Of a stretch of DNA of 64,000 nt, positions 45,979-55,328 are shown one piece after another. The stretch's first letter is position 1. Each line of letters opens with the position of its first letter. The position numbers were made by a program, and so were the translations under genes. The stretch comes from Chitinophaga japonensis. Its GTDB lineage: Bacteria > Bacteroidota > Bacteroidia > Chitinophagales > Chitinophagaceae. The notes beneath the pieces are model-generated. The model did not search any database, was not told where the DNA came from, and saw only the letters and a program-made list of their open reading frames with translations. The stretch is from the NCBI RefSeq assembly GCF_007830125.1, contig NZ_VLLG01000002.1, positions 878,985 through 942,984 of the forward strand, written 5' to 3'.

Positions 45979-46008
45979 GAAAAAAATTCCCGCAATTCCT
46001 TTTGCGGG
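45979..46008 (-). terminator. Terminator of mfd
   Basis: Stem CCCGCAA with TTGCGGG; on the minus strand a T7 run follows. It lies 45 bases after the mfd stop. Confidence 0.6.
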
Positions 46009-46053
46009 CGTATGGTGTGCATGAAACGTATGGGGGAAAAATAAGTTACAGCC

Positions 46054-49000
46054 TTACTGCCTGGCGTCTTCCATTCCTTTCAGGAAGGCGTACAGGTCGT
46101 TCATGGAGCGGATGCGGGACACTACCAGCATGAAGTTCTTGCCTACCTGCTTCAGGCGGGCATTGTTCACCCGGGTTTGCACATAGGTAAGTATGTGGTT
46201 AAACGTGGGCGATTCAAAATAGGGGGAGTCCGGGTTATTGATGAAGTAACAGCGCAGTGTTTCTTCTTTCAGCATCATTTTTTCGAAGCCCAGTGCAATG
46301 GCCATCCAACGGCAACGGATAGTGGTCAGCAGGTCCTCCACCGGCTCCGGCAGGGGGCCAAAGCGGTCCTGCAGGCCGGCGGCAAATGCCTGCAACTTGT
46401 CTTCCGCCATAATGTTGTCCAGCTCCTGGTACAGGTTCAGGCGTTCCTGTATGCTTTCCACGTAGCTGTCCGGTATCAGTATTTCCAGGTCGGTATCGAT
46501 GGTACAGTCGCTTACAAAATCCTTTTTCTGCTCCAACTGTTCCTTGAACAGGTCACGGAACTCGTTCTGCTTCAGCTCGCGGATGGCTTCATCCAGTATT
46601 TTCTGGTACATGTCAAAGCCTATCTCCGCTACAAACCCGCTCTGTTCTGCGCCCAGCAGGTTACCGGCGCCGCGTATATCCAGGTCGCGCATGGATATCT
46701 GGAAACCGCTGCCCAGCTCACTGTGCTGCTCCAGGGTTTGCAGGCGCTTGCGGCTGTCTGCCGGCAGGGTGCTCACCGGCGGCGCCAGCAGGTAGCAGAA
46801 CGCCTTTTTGTTGCTGCGGCCCACGCGCCCGCGCAACTGGTGCAGGTCGCTCAACCCGAAGTGGTGCGCATTATTGATGATGATGGTATTGGCGTTGGGA
46901 ATATCCACCCCGCTCTCCACGATGTTGGTACATACCAGCACATCGTATTTGCGGTCTATGAAGTCCAGTATCACCTCCTCCAGCTTGTGGCCTTCCAGTT
47001 GGCCGTGCGCCGTGGCAATGGACAGGTCCGGGCACAGTCCCTGAATCAGCCCGGCCATTTCTCCCAGGCCCTGCACGCGGTTATGGATAAAATACACCTG
47101 GCCGCCGCGCTCTGTTTCAAAATAGATCGCATCACGGATCAGGTCATGGTCAAACACATGCACTTCCGTTTCTATGGCCTGCCGGTTGGGTGGCGGGGTG
47201 TTGATGATGGAAAGATCGCGGGCGCCCATCAGGGAGAACTGCAGGGTTCTTGGTATAGGCGTTGCCGTTAGGGTGAGCGTATCTACGTTCACCTTGATCT
47301 GCTTCAGCTTCTCCTTGGCGGACACGCCGAACTTCTGTTCCTCATCCACTATCAGCACGCCCAGGTCTTTGAACTTTACGTCCTTGCTCAGCAGGGCGTG
47401 GGTGCCTACAATTATATCGATCTTGCCTTCGGCCAGCCGCTGCAGGGTTTCTTTCTTTTCCTTTGCGGACTTGAACCGGTTCAGGTAGTCTACCGTGCAG
47501 GGGAAATCCTTCAGGCGGTCGGAAAAGGTTTTGTAGTGCTGGAAAGCCAGGATGGTAGTGGGCACCAGCACGGCGGCCTGCTTGCCATCCACCAGGCTTT
47601 TGAAGGCGGCCCTTACCGCTACTTCCGTTTTACCGAAGCCTACATCGCCGCACACCAGGCGGTCCATGGGGCTGGGCGATTCCATATCCCGCTTCACATC
47701 TGCGGTGGCCTTGCTCTGGTCCGGCGTATCGTCGTAAATAAAGGACGCTTCCAGCTCGGTTTGCAGGTAGGTGTCCGGCGAGTGTGCAAAGCCCTGCTGC
47801 GCCTTGCGCGCGGCGTACAGGCGTATCAGGTCCTTGGCGATATCCTTTACCTGGGTTTTGGCCTTTTCCTTCAGCTTGTCCCAGGCATCGCTGCCCAGCT
47901 TGTTCACCCGCGGCTCCACGCCTTCCTTGCCGGTATACTTGCTGATCTTGTGCAGGGAGTTGATGTTTACATACAGCAGGTCATTGTTCTTGTAAATAAT
48001 GCGGATGGCCTCCTGCATTTTACCGCCTACCTCTATTTTCTGCAGGCCGCTGTACATGCCCACGCCATGATCAATGTGCGTGACAAAATCGCCGGCCTGC
48101 AGCTCCCGCAGGGTTTTAAGCGTGATCGCCTTATTCTTGTTATACGCCTGTTTTACCTTGTACTTATGATAGCGCTGGAATATCTGGTGATCGGTATAGC
48201 AAACGATCTTCAGGTTATGGTCAATAAAGCCCTGGCCCAGCGCCACCGGTATCGGGTAGAAAACAAACTGCGCTTTCAGGTCCTCGAAAATGCTGCGCAG
48301 CCTTTCCAGTTGGCGGGCATTGTCTGCAAAGATGAACAGGGTGTATTGATCGCTGTTATGGCGGTCCAGGTCTTTCAGCAGCATTTCAAACTGCCGGTTA
48401 AACACGGGCTGCTCCTGCGTGTCAAAGGCCAGCACCGTGGCAGGGCGGCCGGTCTCTTCCCACCAGCGCCGGTTGCCGAACACAATGCAGTGCCTTTGCA
48501 GCAACTGCTCCATCAGCACGGATGCCTTTGTAAAATCGTCTTCGGTCAGGGTCATGTCCTCCTCTTCATCTACCTTCACCTTTTGCCCGGTTTGCAGCCA
48601 GTCGTCCAGCCGCTGCTCCATCTGCTGCACCACCTCCTGCACATAGGCGGGGTCCTTGATCCATACAATGGTATTGGCCGGCAGGAATTCCAGCAGGGAG
48701 GTCCGGAGATGGTCCGCCGCGCGGGTATCCATGTTGGCGATGAGCGTTACCTGGCTCAGCTTGCGCTCGCTCAACTGGGTCTCGGGATCAAACAGGCGAA
48801 TGGAATCGATGTCCTCGCCAAACAGCTCAATCCGGTAAGGCTTGTCATTGCCAAAAGAATAAATATCCAGTATACCGCCGCGCTGGGCAAACTGCCCCGG
48901 CTCATATACAAAATCCGTATGGTGGAAGCCCCAGCTCACCAGCTTTTCCAGCAACTCGTCCACTTTCAGCACATCTGCCACCTTCAACTGCACCATATTG

Positions 49001-49425
49001 GCGCCGAAGGCCGCGGAGCCGGCTACTTTTTCCCATAAGGCCTCCGGGTAGGTGACCAGCATTTTTTTGCGCTGGTCGCCGGAGAATTTCATGAGCGCTT
49101 CTGTGCGCAGCATGCTATGGCTGCTGTTCAGCTCCTGGAACTGGCCGGTCTTTTTGAATGAATCGGGGAAGTAAAAGATGTCGAGTGCCTGGCTTAGCTG
49201 TTCCAGATCGTTATGGAAATAGGCTGCCTCTTCTTTATCATTTAGAATAAAGAGATGGTTCGCATTTTCTGCATGTTGCCAGGTACCAACGGACACAAAA
49301 TTCACGGCGCTGCCTGTAAGCCCGGTTAACTGGAAATATTGCGGCACGGGCAATTGTAATCCTTTTACCAGTTGCTGCAGGCGGGCGTCCCGTTGGTACA
49401 GTTGTAAAACACCCTGTAGATTCAT
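46054..49425 (-). CDS. mfd: Transcription-repair coupling factor
   Basis: 1123 residues from MNLQGVLQLYQRD; the frame runs on to 50007 only as an antisense shadow of the neighbour. Domains: UvrB-like N-terminal module, RNA polymerase interaction domain (AGDFVTHIDHGVGMY, about 470-540), helicase with Walker A CGDVGFGKTEVAVRAAF and DEEQ in VDEEQKFGV, TATPIPRTLQFSL, and LRGRVGRSNKKAFCYLL. The C-terminal TRCF domain ends the protein. It removes stalled RNA polymerase at lesions and recruits UvrA. Divergent from the oxidoreductase gene, 63 bases apart. Confidence 0.95.
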   Translation of the reverse strand: MNLQGVLQLYQRDARLQQLVKGLQLPVPQYFQLTGLTGSAVNFVSVGTWQHAENANHLFILNDKEEAAYFHNDLEQLSQALDIFYFPDSFKKTGQFQELNSSHSMLRTEALMKFSGDQRKKMLVTYPEALWEKVAGSAAFGANMVQLKVADVLKVDELLEKLVSWGFHHTDFVYEPGQFAQRGGILDIYSFGNDKPYRIELFGEDIDSIRLFDPETQLSERKLSQVTLIANMDTRAADHLRTSLLEFLPANTIVWIKDPAYVQEVVQQMEQRLDDWLQTGQKVKVDEEEDMTLTEDDFTKASVLMEQLLQRHCIVFGNRRWWEETGRPATVLAFDTQEQPVFNRQFEMLLKDLDRHNSDQYTLFIFADNARQLERLRSIFEDLKAQFVFYPIPVALGQGFIDHNLKIVCYTDHQIFQRYHKYKVKQAYNKNKAITLKTLRELQAGDFVTHIDHGVGMYSGLQKIEVGGKMQEAIRIIYKNNDLLYVNINSLHKISKYTGKEGVEPRVNKLGSDAWDKLKEKAKTQVKDIAKDLIRLYAARKAQQGFAHSPDTYLQTELEASFIYDDTPDQSKATADVKRDMESPSPMDRLVCGDVGFGKTEVAVRAAFKSLVDGKQAAVLVPTTILAFQHYKTFSDRLKDFPCTVDYLNRFKSAKEKKETLQRLAEGKIDIIVGTHALLSKDVKFKDLGVLIVDEEQKFGVSAKEKLKQIKVNVDTLTLTATPIPRTLQFSLMGARDLSIINTPPPNRQAIETEVHVFDHDLIRDAIYFETERGGQVYFIHNRVQGLGEMAGLIQGLCPDLSIATAHGQLEGHKLEEVILDFIDRKYDVLVCTNIVESGVDIPNANTIIINNAHHFGLSDLHQLRGRVGRSNKKAFCYLLAPPVSTLPADSRKRLQTLEQHSELGSGFQISMRDLDIRGAGNLLGAEQSGFVAEIGFDMYQKILDEAIRELKQNEFRDLFKEQLEQKKDFVSDCTIDTDLEILIPDSYVESIQERLNLYQELDNIMAEDKLQAFAAGLQDRFGPLPEPVEDLLTTIRCRWMAIALGFEKMMLKEETLRCYFINNPDSPYFESPTFNHILTYVQTRVNNARLKQVGKNFMLVVSRIRSMNDLYAFLKGMEDARQ

Positions 49426-49488
49426 GAAGGGTGCAAAGATAAGAATAAGTTGGATTTTCCTTAAATTACAGTAAACACCTGATACAAA

Positions 49489-50214
49489 ATGCTGGAGCAA
49501 TGGCATAACGGTTACGTCACCAAAATCGTAAACGAAACGCATAATACGCGCCGCTTCTGGATCCAGGTCCCTGATAAGGAGCCTTTTGATTTCAAACCGG
49601 GGCAGTTTGTTACCCTGGACCTGCCCATCCACGAAAAGAAGAACAAACGCTGGCGCAGCTATTCCATCGCCTCCTGCCCGAATGGTAGCAACACCATCGA
49701 GCTGGTGATCGTGCTGCTGGAAGGCGGGGCAGGCACCACCTACCTCTTCAACGAGGTAAGAGAGGGCAGCGAGCTGCTGCTGCGGGGCCCGCTGGGCGTA
49801 TTCATACTGCCGGAAGCGCTGGACCGGGACCTGTTCCTGATCTGTACCGGCACGGGCATAGCGCCCTTCCGGTCCATGGCGCATTTTATTCACAAACACC
49901 AGGTGCCGCACCGGAACATCTACCTGATCTATGGCAGCCGGTACATAAAAGACCTGCTGTACCCGGATGAGATGCAGCAATTGCAGCAGGAACTCCCTGA
50001 TTTTCAATATATCCCCACCTTATCCCGGGAAGATTCCCCCTCCTGGACCGGCCGTAAAGGCTACGTGCACACGGTGTACGAGGAAATGCTGGCTGACCGG
50101 AAACCGGCCTACTTTTTTCTCTGCGGCTGGAAAGCCATGATCGATGAGGCCAAGCAGCGCATACTGGCCATGGGGTACGACCGGAAGGATATACACCTGG
50201 AGCTGTACGGCTAG
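49489..50214 (+). CDS. Ferredoxin-reductase-type FAD/NAD(P) oxidoreductase
   Basis: 241 residues. FAD-binding domain (FKPGQFVTLDLP and RWRSYSIAS, the RxYS flavin motif) and NAD(P)-binding domain (LICTGTGIAPFRSM, then FFLCGWKAMIDEAK at the C-terminus). No iron-sulfur domain. Similar to ferredoxin or flavodoxin-NADP reductases and to the FAD-binding part of oxygenase reductases. Electron partner unknown. Its stop is two bases from the stop of the next, convergent gene. Confidence 0.85.
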   Translation: MLEQWHNGYVTKIVNETHNTRRFWIQVPDKEPFDFKPGQFVTLDLPIHEKKNKRWRSYSIASCPNGSNTIELVIVLLEGGAGTTYLFNEVREGSELLLRGPLGVFILPEALDRDLFLICTGTGIAPFRSMAHFIHKHQVPHRNIYLIYGSRYIKDLLYPDEMQQLQQELPDFQYIPTLSREDSPSWTGRKGYVHTVYEEMLADRKPAYFFLCGWKAMIDEAKQRILAMGYDRKDIHLELYG

Positions 50215-50216
50215 GC

Positions 50217-50792
50217 TCAGAACCGCAGCCCGATCCCGCCTTCCGCATAGGGCAGCGGGTAATCGGCATCCAGCGAGATCACCGGCGTAAAGGCTATTTT
50301 CCACATCAGCCGGTTGTGGAAGTAAAACCGCCGGTACCCCACCGTACCCATTACCAGCCAGGTATGCCGGGTGGTGACCTGGTCAAACAGTTTGGCATCC
50401 CCGTCCATATAGGTAAGGCCCAGGCCTAGTTCCAGCCGGTGCGGGCTGCCTGCCTTTCCCAGCAGGTAATTGACATTGAAAGGGATAGTGAGCTTGGAAG
50501 GGTAATGCTGGTTGGACGTTATCCATACGCCCGAGTCGCCCCGTATATGCTTCGTTTCTTCATAGCCGGGCGCATAGCCGATGCCGATACGGGCGCCCCA
50601 GCCCAATTGGTCCGGCTGCAACCGTAGTTCATAATGCAGGGACAGGAACACGCCTCCTCCCATAATGCCGGCATAGATGCTGTGACGGCTTTTATCCGGC
50701 TGCCAGGCGGCCGGGCTGGTAACAGGGGTTTGGGCTTGTGCAGTAAGGGTGAGCCATAACAGGGCGGCGGATACGTAAAATTTAGCGGTCAT
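50217..50792 (-). CDS. Hypothetical outer-membrane beta-barrel protein
   Basis: 191 residues from the ATG at MTAKFYVSAAL; a TTG two codons upstream is in frame. A signal peptide ends near AQAQ. The rest has strand-like segments (HSIYAGIMGGGVFLSLHYEL, ARIGIGYAPG, RLELGLGLTYMDG) and ends GGIGLRF, a typical barrel end. No family name. Downstream of glyQS on the same strand, 48 bases away. Confidence 0.65.
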   Translation of the reverse strand: MTAKFYVSAALLWLTLTAQAQTPVTSPAAWQPDKSRHSIYAGIMGGGVFLSLHYELRLQPDQLGWGARIGIGYAPGYEETKHIRGDSGVWITSNQHYPSKLTIPFNVNYLLGKAGSPHRLELGLGLTYMDGDAKLFDQVTTRHTWLVMGTVGYRRFYFHNRLMWKIAFTPVISLDADYPLPYAEGGIGLRF

Positions 50793-50840
50793 AGGCAAAC
50801 AAGGGTTATGCCTGTTAAAACGTTCCGCCGCTACGGATAG

Positions 50841-52268
50841 TTACAGCACCGCCTGCAGCACCCGCTCCCGTACCTGCGCCATGGGGATGCGCTCCTGCTC
50901 CATACTGTCGCGGTAGCGGATGGTGACGGTATTGTCTTCCTTCGTCTGGTGGTCAATGGTTACGCAGAAGGGCGTACCAATGGCGTCCTGGCGGCGGTAG
51001 CGCTTACCGATAGCATCTTTTTCTTCGTAAAAACAATAGAAAGAGGACTTACATTGGTCCATAAGCTCCCTCGCAATTTCCGGTAACCCATCCTTCTTGG
51101 TTAAAGGAAATATCGCCAGCTTGATGGGCGCCAGCCGGGGCGGGAATTTCAGCACCACGCGGCTGTCCTGCTTTTCGGGTGTGCTCAGGTCCTGCTCTTC
51201 GTAGGCATTGCACACGGTGAGCAGGAACATGCGGTCCAGGCCGATGGAGGTTTCTATTACGTAGGGGATGTAGTTCTGGTTTGTTTCGGGGTCAAAGTAC
51301 TGCAGCTTTTTGCGGCTGTACTCCTGGTGGTTCTTCAGGTCGAAGTCGGTACGGCTGTGAATGCCTTCCACTTCCTTGAAGCCGATGGGGAACTCGTACT
51401 CGATATCTACGGCAGCATCCGCGTAGTGGGCCAGCTTTTCGTGGTCCTTAAAACGGTAGCGCTCCGGCTGGGTACCCAGGCTCAGGTGCCATTTCATACG
51501 TTCTTCCTTCCAGTAGGCATACCATTCTTTCTGGGAGCCGGGGCGGATGAAGAACTGCATTTCCATCTGCTCGAACTCGCGCATACGGAATATGAACTGC
51601 CGGGCCACGATCTCGTTACGGAAGGCCTTACCTACCTGCGCAATGCCGAAAGGTATTTTCATGCGGCCGGTCTTCTGCACGTTCAGGAAGTTCACGAAAA
51701 TGCCCTGGGCCGTTTCCGGGCGCAGGTATATTTCGCTGGCCTCATCGGATACGCTGCCCAACTGGGTGGAGAACATCAGGTTGAACTGGCGCACTTCTGT
51801 CCAGTTGTTGGTGCCGCTCACCGCGCATTTTATGTTATTGGTCTCTATGAGCTGTTTCAGCCCGGCAAAGTCGTTCTCCTTCAGCAGTTCGTTCATCTGC
51901 TGCAGCAGGGCATCGGCAGTTGCGGGGGCCAGCGTTTCCGCGTGGGCTTCTATCAGGTGATCCACCCGGTAGCGCTTCTTGCTGTCCTTGTTGTCGATCA
52001 TGGGATCGCTGAAGTTGTCCACATGGCCGGAAGCCTTCCAGGTGGTGGGGTGCATGAAGATGGCCGCATCAATGCCCACGATGTTCTCGTGCATCTGGGT
52101 CATGCTCTTCCACCAATAGTCGCGTATATTCTTTTTCAGCTCGGCGCCGTACTGACCATAATCATATACTGCGCTCAGGCCGTCGTATATTTCACTGGAC
52201 TGGAAAACAAAGCCGTATTCTTTACAATGCGATATGATCGCCTGGAATTTATGCTGATCTGTTGCCAT
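50841..52268 (-). CDS. glyQS: Glycyl-tRNA synthetase, dimeric type
   Basis: 475 residues from MATDQHKFQAIISH. Class II synthetase of the alpha2 type: FVFQSSEIYDGLSAVYDYGQ at the N-terminus, motif 2 GIAQVGKAFRNEI, FRMREFEQMEMQFF, motif 3 ETSIGLDRMFLL, and the C-terminal anticodon domain with RRQDAIGTPFCVTIDHQT. Charges tRNA-Gly. Same strand as yihY and mazG-like genes upstream, with short gaps, so likely an operon. Confidence 0.9.
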   Translation of the reverse strand: MATDQHKFQAIISHCKEYGFVFQSSEIYDGLSAVYDYGQYGAELKKNIRDYWWKSMTQMHENIVGIDAAIFMHPTTWKASGHVDNFSDPMIDNKDSKKRYRVDHLIEAHAETLAPATADALLQQMNELLKENDFAGLKQLIETNNIKCAVSGTNNWTEVRQFNLMFSTQLGSVSDEASEIYLRPETAQGIFVNFLNVQKTGRMKIPFGIAQVGKAFRNEIVARQFIFRMREFEQMEMQFFIRPGSQKEWYAYWKEERMKWHLSLGTQPERYRFKDHEKLAHYADAAVDIEYEFPIGFKEVEGIHSRTDFDLKNHQEYSRKKLQYFDPETNQNYIPYVIETSIGLDRMFLLTVCNAYEEQDLSTPEKQDSRVVLKFPPRLAPIKLAIFPLTKKDGLPEIARELMDQCKSSFYCFYEEKDAIGKRYRRQDAIGTPFCVTIDHQTKEDNTVTIRYRDSMEQERIPMAQVRERVLQAVL

Positions 52269-52294
52269 AGTGGCGCAAAGATAATAGTAATGTG

Positions 52295-53218
52295 TTATTC
52301 TTCCTCTATCTCTATCTGCTTTACCCATACCGCGTAGTCATTGGGGTAAATGCGGGCGCCGGAATGCTGTACATAGGCCCGGGTAAACTCCGCGCCAAAG
52401 TACAGGATGGCGGCGGAATAGTACACCCAGAGCAATATGATCACGATGGAGCCGGCCGCGCCATAGCCGGAGCCGATCTTGCTGGCGCCCAGGTAAAACC
52501 CGATGGCGAACTTGCCCAGCATGAACAGGAGGGCGGTGGTAACCGCCCCTACTATCACGTCCCGCCAGCCGATGCGGGCATCCGGCAGCACCTTGAAGAT
52601 GATGGCAAAAAGGGCGGTGATCACCAGGAAAGTGATCAGCAGGTTCAGGATGTATACCAGCACCACGGCCACTTCAGGGAAAAGGGAAAGCAGGCGCTGG
52701 TTCAGCACTTCTATGGCCCCGTTCACCACCAGGGATACCAGCAGGATAAAGCCCATGCTGATCACCAGCGAAAAGGACTGCAGGCGGTTCAGCAGCATCC
52801 GGATCAAGCCACGGCCTTTTTTGGGTTTTGACTTCAGCCGCCAGATGGCGTTAATGGAATCCTGTATCTCGGCAAACACACCGGTAGCGCCTATTACCAG
52901 GGTTATAAAGCCCACAATGGTGGCCCAGTTCATATCCCCGGAAAGGGAGGCATTGCGGATCATCTGCTGTACCTGTATGGCCGCCTGGCTGCCTACCAGG
53001 TCCTTGATCTGCCCGTACAAGGTGCCTTCTATCGCATCCCTGCCCAGGAAAAGATCGCAGAAGAAGATGATCACGATCAACATGGGGGCCACGGAAAAAA
53101 TGGTATAGTAGGCCAGGGAAGCGCTCAGTTTCAGCACTTTATCATCCATAAACCCGGTAGCCGACTGTTTCAGCACCTGCAGGTAGGTGTTCAGTTTGGT
53201 AGCTCCACGTTGTTCCAT
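52295..53218 (-). CDS. YihY/virulence factor BrkB family membrane protein
   Basis: 307 residues, about six membrane segments. LSASLAYYTIFSVAPMLIVI near residue 30 and VGAVTTALLFMLGKFAIGFY followed by GAAGSIVIILLWVYYSAAIL are the family signature. Function debated; formerly misnamed ribonuclease BN. Gap of 12 bases from the MazG-like gene and 26 to glyQS. Confidence 0.9.
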   Translation of the reverse strand: MEQRGATKLNTYLQVLKQSATGFMDDKVLKLSASLAYYTIFSVAPMLIVIIFFCDLFLGRDAIEGTLYGQIKDLVGSQAAIQVQQMIRNASLSGDMNWATIVGFITLVIGATGVFAEIQDSINAIWRLKSKPKKGRGLIRMLLNRLQSFSLVISMGFILLVSLVVNGAIEVLNQRLLSLFPEVAVVLVYILNLLITFLVITALFAIIFKVLPDARIGWRDVIVGAVTTALLFMLGKFAIGFYLGASKIGSGYGAAGSIVIILLWVYYSAAILYFGAEFTRAYVQHSGARIYPNDYAVWVKQIEIEEE

Positions 53219-53230
53219 GATAGCAGGCGG

Positions 53231-53557
53231 TTATTTCAGTTTTTCGTTCTGCTGGTGGCGCAGGGCATCACGTACATTCTTCTTCTCAAAATTCTTTTCC
53301 AGGGCCACCGTCATGTCTATGCCGGTCTGGTTGGCAATGCAGAGCAGTACCCACAGCACATCGGCCAGTTCATCGGCCAGGTCTTTCTTTTTGTCGGATT
53401 CCTTGGATGACTGGTCGCCGTACTGGCGGGCCATGATCCGGGCCACTTCGCCTACTTCCTCCGTGAGGATGGCCATATTGGTCAGCTCACTGAAATAGCG
53501 GACGCCGGTGCTGTTGATCCAGTTGTTTATTTTTTCCTGGGCTTCGCTGATTGTCAT
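53231..53557 (-). CDS. MazG-like nucleotide pyrophosphohydrolase
   Basis: 108 residues from MTISEAQEKI. All-alpha NTP pyrophosphatase: EEVGEVARIMARQYGD gives the first metal-binding EExxE, and DLADELADVLWVLLCIA the second ExxD. Likely hydrolyses abnormal or excess nucleoside triphosphates. First gene of a minus-strand group with yihY and glyQS. Confidence 0.85.
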   Translation of the reverse strand: MTISEAQEKINNWINSTGVRYFSELTNMAILTEEVGEVARIMARQYGDQSSKESDKKKDLADELADVLWVLLCIANQTGIDMTVALEKNFEKKNVRDALRHQQNEKLK

Positions 53558-53623
53558 TTTCAAGATGGTTTTATGCAAATAAATCGGTATTCGTAAGATA
53601 ACATTATTTGTTATATTAGGTTT

Positions 53624-54106
53624 ATGAAAGCTATTCCCATCTTCCTGTTAGCAGGCGCCGCTATCATAGCCGGCTGCCAGCAGCCCGCCAATCACAGCTC
53701 CACGAGCATCACCCACCCGGGTGATAGTGCTTCAGCCGCACATACTGTACCAACCAATACCGGGCTGCAGTGTTTTATGAAGGTGGTGGGCAGGGATTCC
53801 GTGATCCTGCAGTTCCAGGTCAGGCATGACAGCGTAAGCGGCCACCTGGCCTACCGCAACTATGAAAAGGACAAAAGCGCCGGGAACATCAAAGGCTCGC
53901 TCCGCGACAGCATTATAGATGTGCAGTACCATTTCATGAGCGAAGGCATGGAAAGCACCGTGCAAACTCTTTTCAAGCTGGAAGACGGGAAAGCCTATGC
54001 AGGCCTGCCGGGCGATTTTGATAAGGAGGGACGGCCCGTTTTTGACAAGGACCCGGCCCGCATACAGTTTGATACGGTTCCTTTTTTACGGGTGCCTTGT
54101 TTGTAG
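53624..54106 (+). CDS. Hypothetical lipoprotein
   Basis: 160 residues. Lipobox IAGC (cysteine 18) after MKAIPIFLLAGAAI, then a Ser/Thr/His-rich linker and a beta-rich domain (CFMKVVGRDSVILQFQVRHD, VSGHLAYRNYEKDKSAGN). The strand-turn pattern with G-x-L-x-YRNYEKDKS is common in small Bacteroidota lipoproteins. Role unknown. Two cysteines remain in the mature domain. Confidence 0.65.
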   Translation: MKAIPIFLLAGAAIIAGCQQPANHSSTSITHPGDSASAAHTVPTNTGLQCFMKVVGRDSVILQFQVRHDSVSGHLAYRNYEKDKSAGNIKGSLRDSIIDVQYHFMSEGMESTVQTLFKLEDGKAYAGLPGDFDKEGRPVFDKDPARIQFDTVPFLRVPCL

Positions 54107-54155
54107 GGATAGATTTAACGTTTTCGACAACCCAATTATAACAGGGCATCATGCG

Positions 54156-54611
54156 CTACAACGGGGATTGTGCTAACAATCTTTTAAACTTTCTTTTGAC
54201 CACTGCTGAAGCGGTAAAGCAATTAATTACTTTTTGCAGTTCATCTTCCAGCAATTCACCAATGATCTTATATTCTATACCTTCAACCTGGTATTTATCT
54301 TTCAGATTCTCCAGGTCATACTCGTCCAGCCATTGCCCATACAAAAAAGTGTCCAATTCAAAACTGAATCCGCATTTTGTAATTATTTGCCCGTTTTTAA
54401 ATACATAACAATTTACACATCCATCAGGTATCTCAATACATCCATGATCTATATCCAGGCTGGCTGGCAAATGGTATTTACTGGAAGGTAAACTGGCCAG
54501 CACTGTTACATTGCCGATCACTTTTAATACCAGAAAGTACTTGGATCGTGCACTGGCGCCATTTTTAAAATAAAATGGGTCAAAGTAGATGATTCTTCCC
54601 GGGGTATACAA
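54156..54611 (-). CDS. PemK/SH3-like small protein, probable toxin partner of the Panacea protein
   Basis: 151 residues from a TTG preceded by TAGGAG. The N-terminus PGRIIYFDPFYF followed by SKYFLVLKVIG and VTVLASLPSSK resembles the SH3-like barrel opening of PemK/MazF-type toxins; I do not see a diagnostic catalytic set. It starts three bases after the stop of the Panacea-domain gene. Panacea proteins are known antitoxins paired with many unrelated toxins, so the toxin call rests on position and fold resemblance. Base composition is visibly AT-richer than neighbouring genes, suggesting acquisition by transfer. Confidence 0.5.
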   Translation of the reverse strand: MYTPGRIIYFDPFYFKNGASARSKYFLVLKVIGNVTVLASLPSSKYHLPASLDIDHGCIEIPDGCVNCYVFKNGQIITKCGFSFELDTFLYGQWLDEYDLENLKDKYQVEGIEYKIIGELLEDELQKVINCFTASAVVKRKFKRLLAQSPL

Positions 54612-54614
54612 CTC

Positions 54615-55205
54615 CTATGATTTTAAACGTTTACTCTGCTGGATAAACTCCTTATGATCTTTATAAAATAACAGTTTCTCCGGTTGGTCTTCCAAAAGCT
54701 GGCTCAGATCAATTTCCACGTCGGTAGCGTTCATTTGCCCGCTTTCAAAGTATTCCAGCAGCCCATTTCTTTGCGCGGTTAAATACCATGGGGAGTGCTT
54801 TCTATGGGTAAACAACACCAGGTCATTTGCACTGGAGTGCCTGAACTTTTCGGCAATTTCCTCTAATAATTTTATCTCGGTATCATTAAATTCGTCATCC
54901 GAGAATTGCTGCTTAGGCTTAATGACAGTTGTGTCTGTTGCCTCTTCCCTTATGATATATTCTGCAAGCAAAACAGGTTCGGAAGATAGCTCAACAAACA
55001 GATCCCTGGAAACCGGCCCCAGCTTCCAAACATCAAACTTCAAATCAAAAAAAGGCACCCCATATTTCCTTACAGAAAGCTCTTCGATAATATATATAAG
55101 CTTGAGTAGCTTTGTTTTTGTCATCGAAGGGATTTTCCCCGCAAGAAAAACAATTGCATTTCCCAGCTTATCAATTTGAGCTTTTGTATAAACCTCCTGC
55201 TTCAT
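54615..55205 (-). CDS. Panacea-domain (DUF4065) antitoxin-like protein
   Basis: 196 residues. MTKTKLLKLIYIIEELSVRK, then FFDLKFDVWKLGPVSRDLFV and SANDLVLFTHRKHSPWYLT match the Panacea/SocA family (DUF4065), the neutralising domain of PanTA-type toxin-antitoxin pairs and some phage-linked proteins. It is the first gene of the pair, with the small partner 3 bases downstream. Both are AT-rich relative to surroundings. Inserted between the lipoprotein and dtd genes without visible repeats at the ends. Confidence 0.75.
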   Translation of the reverse strand: MKQEVYTKAQIDKLGNAIVFLAGKIPSMTKTKLLKLIYIIEELSVRKYGVPFFDLKFDVWKLGPVSRDLFVELSSEPVLLAEYIIREEATDTTVIKPKQQFSDDEFNDTEIKLLEEIAEKFRHSSANDLVLFTHRKHSPWYLTAQRNGLLEYFESGQMNATDVEIDLSQLLEDQPEKLLFYKDHKEFIQQSKRLKS

Positions 55206-55328
55206 AATTATTCTGTTAAAGTAACATTATAAGCAACTGCAAACAGGCCTATTTCACCTTAATTTACACAAATTTAAGACACCTTCACATAATTTGCTAA
55301 TTTATTTAGCATTTAAACTGTGATATTA

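Noticed and set aside
47398..49038. 546-codon plus-strand frame
   Set aside because: Antisense shadow of mfd.
49426..50007. Upstream extension of the mfd frame
   Set aside because: It overlaps the divergent oxidoreductase gene, has no Mfd similarity, and Mfd starts normally at 49425.
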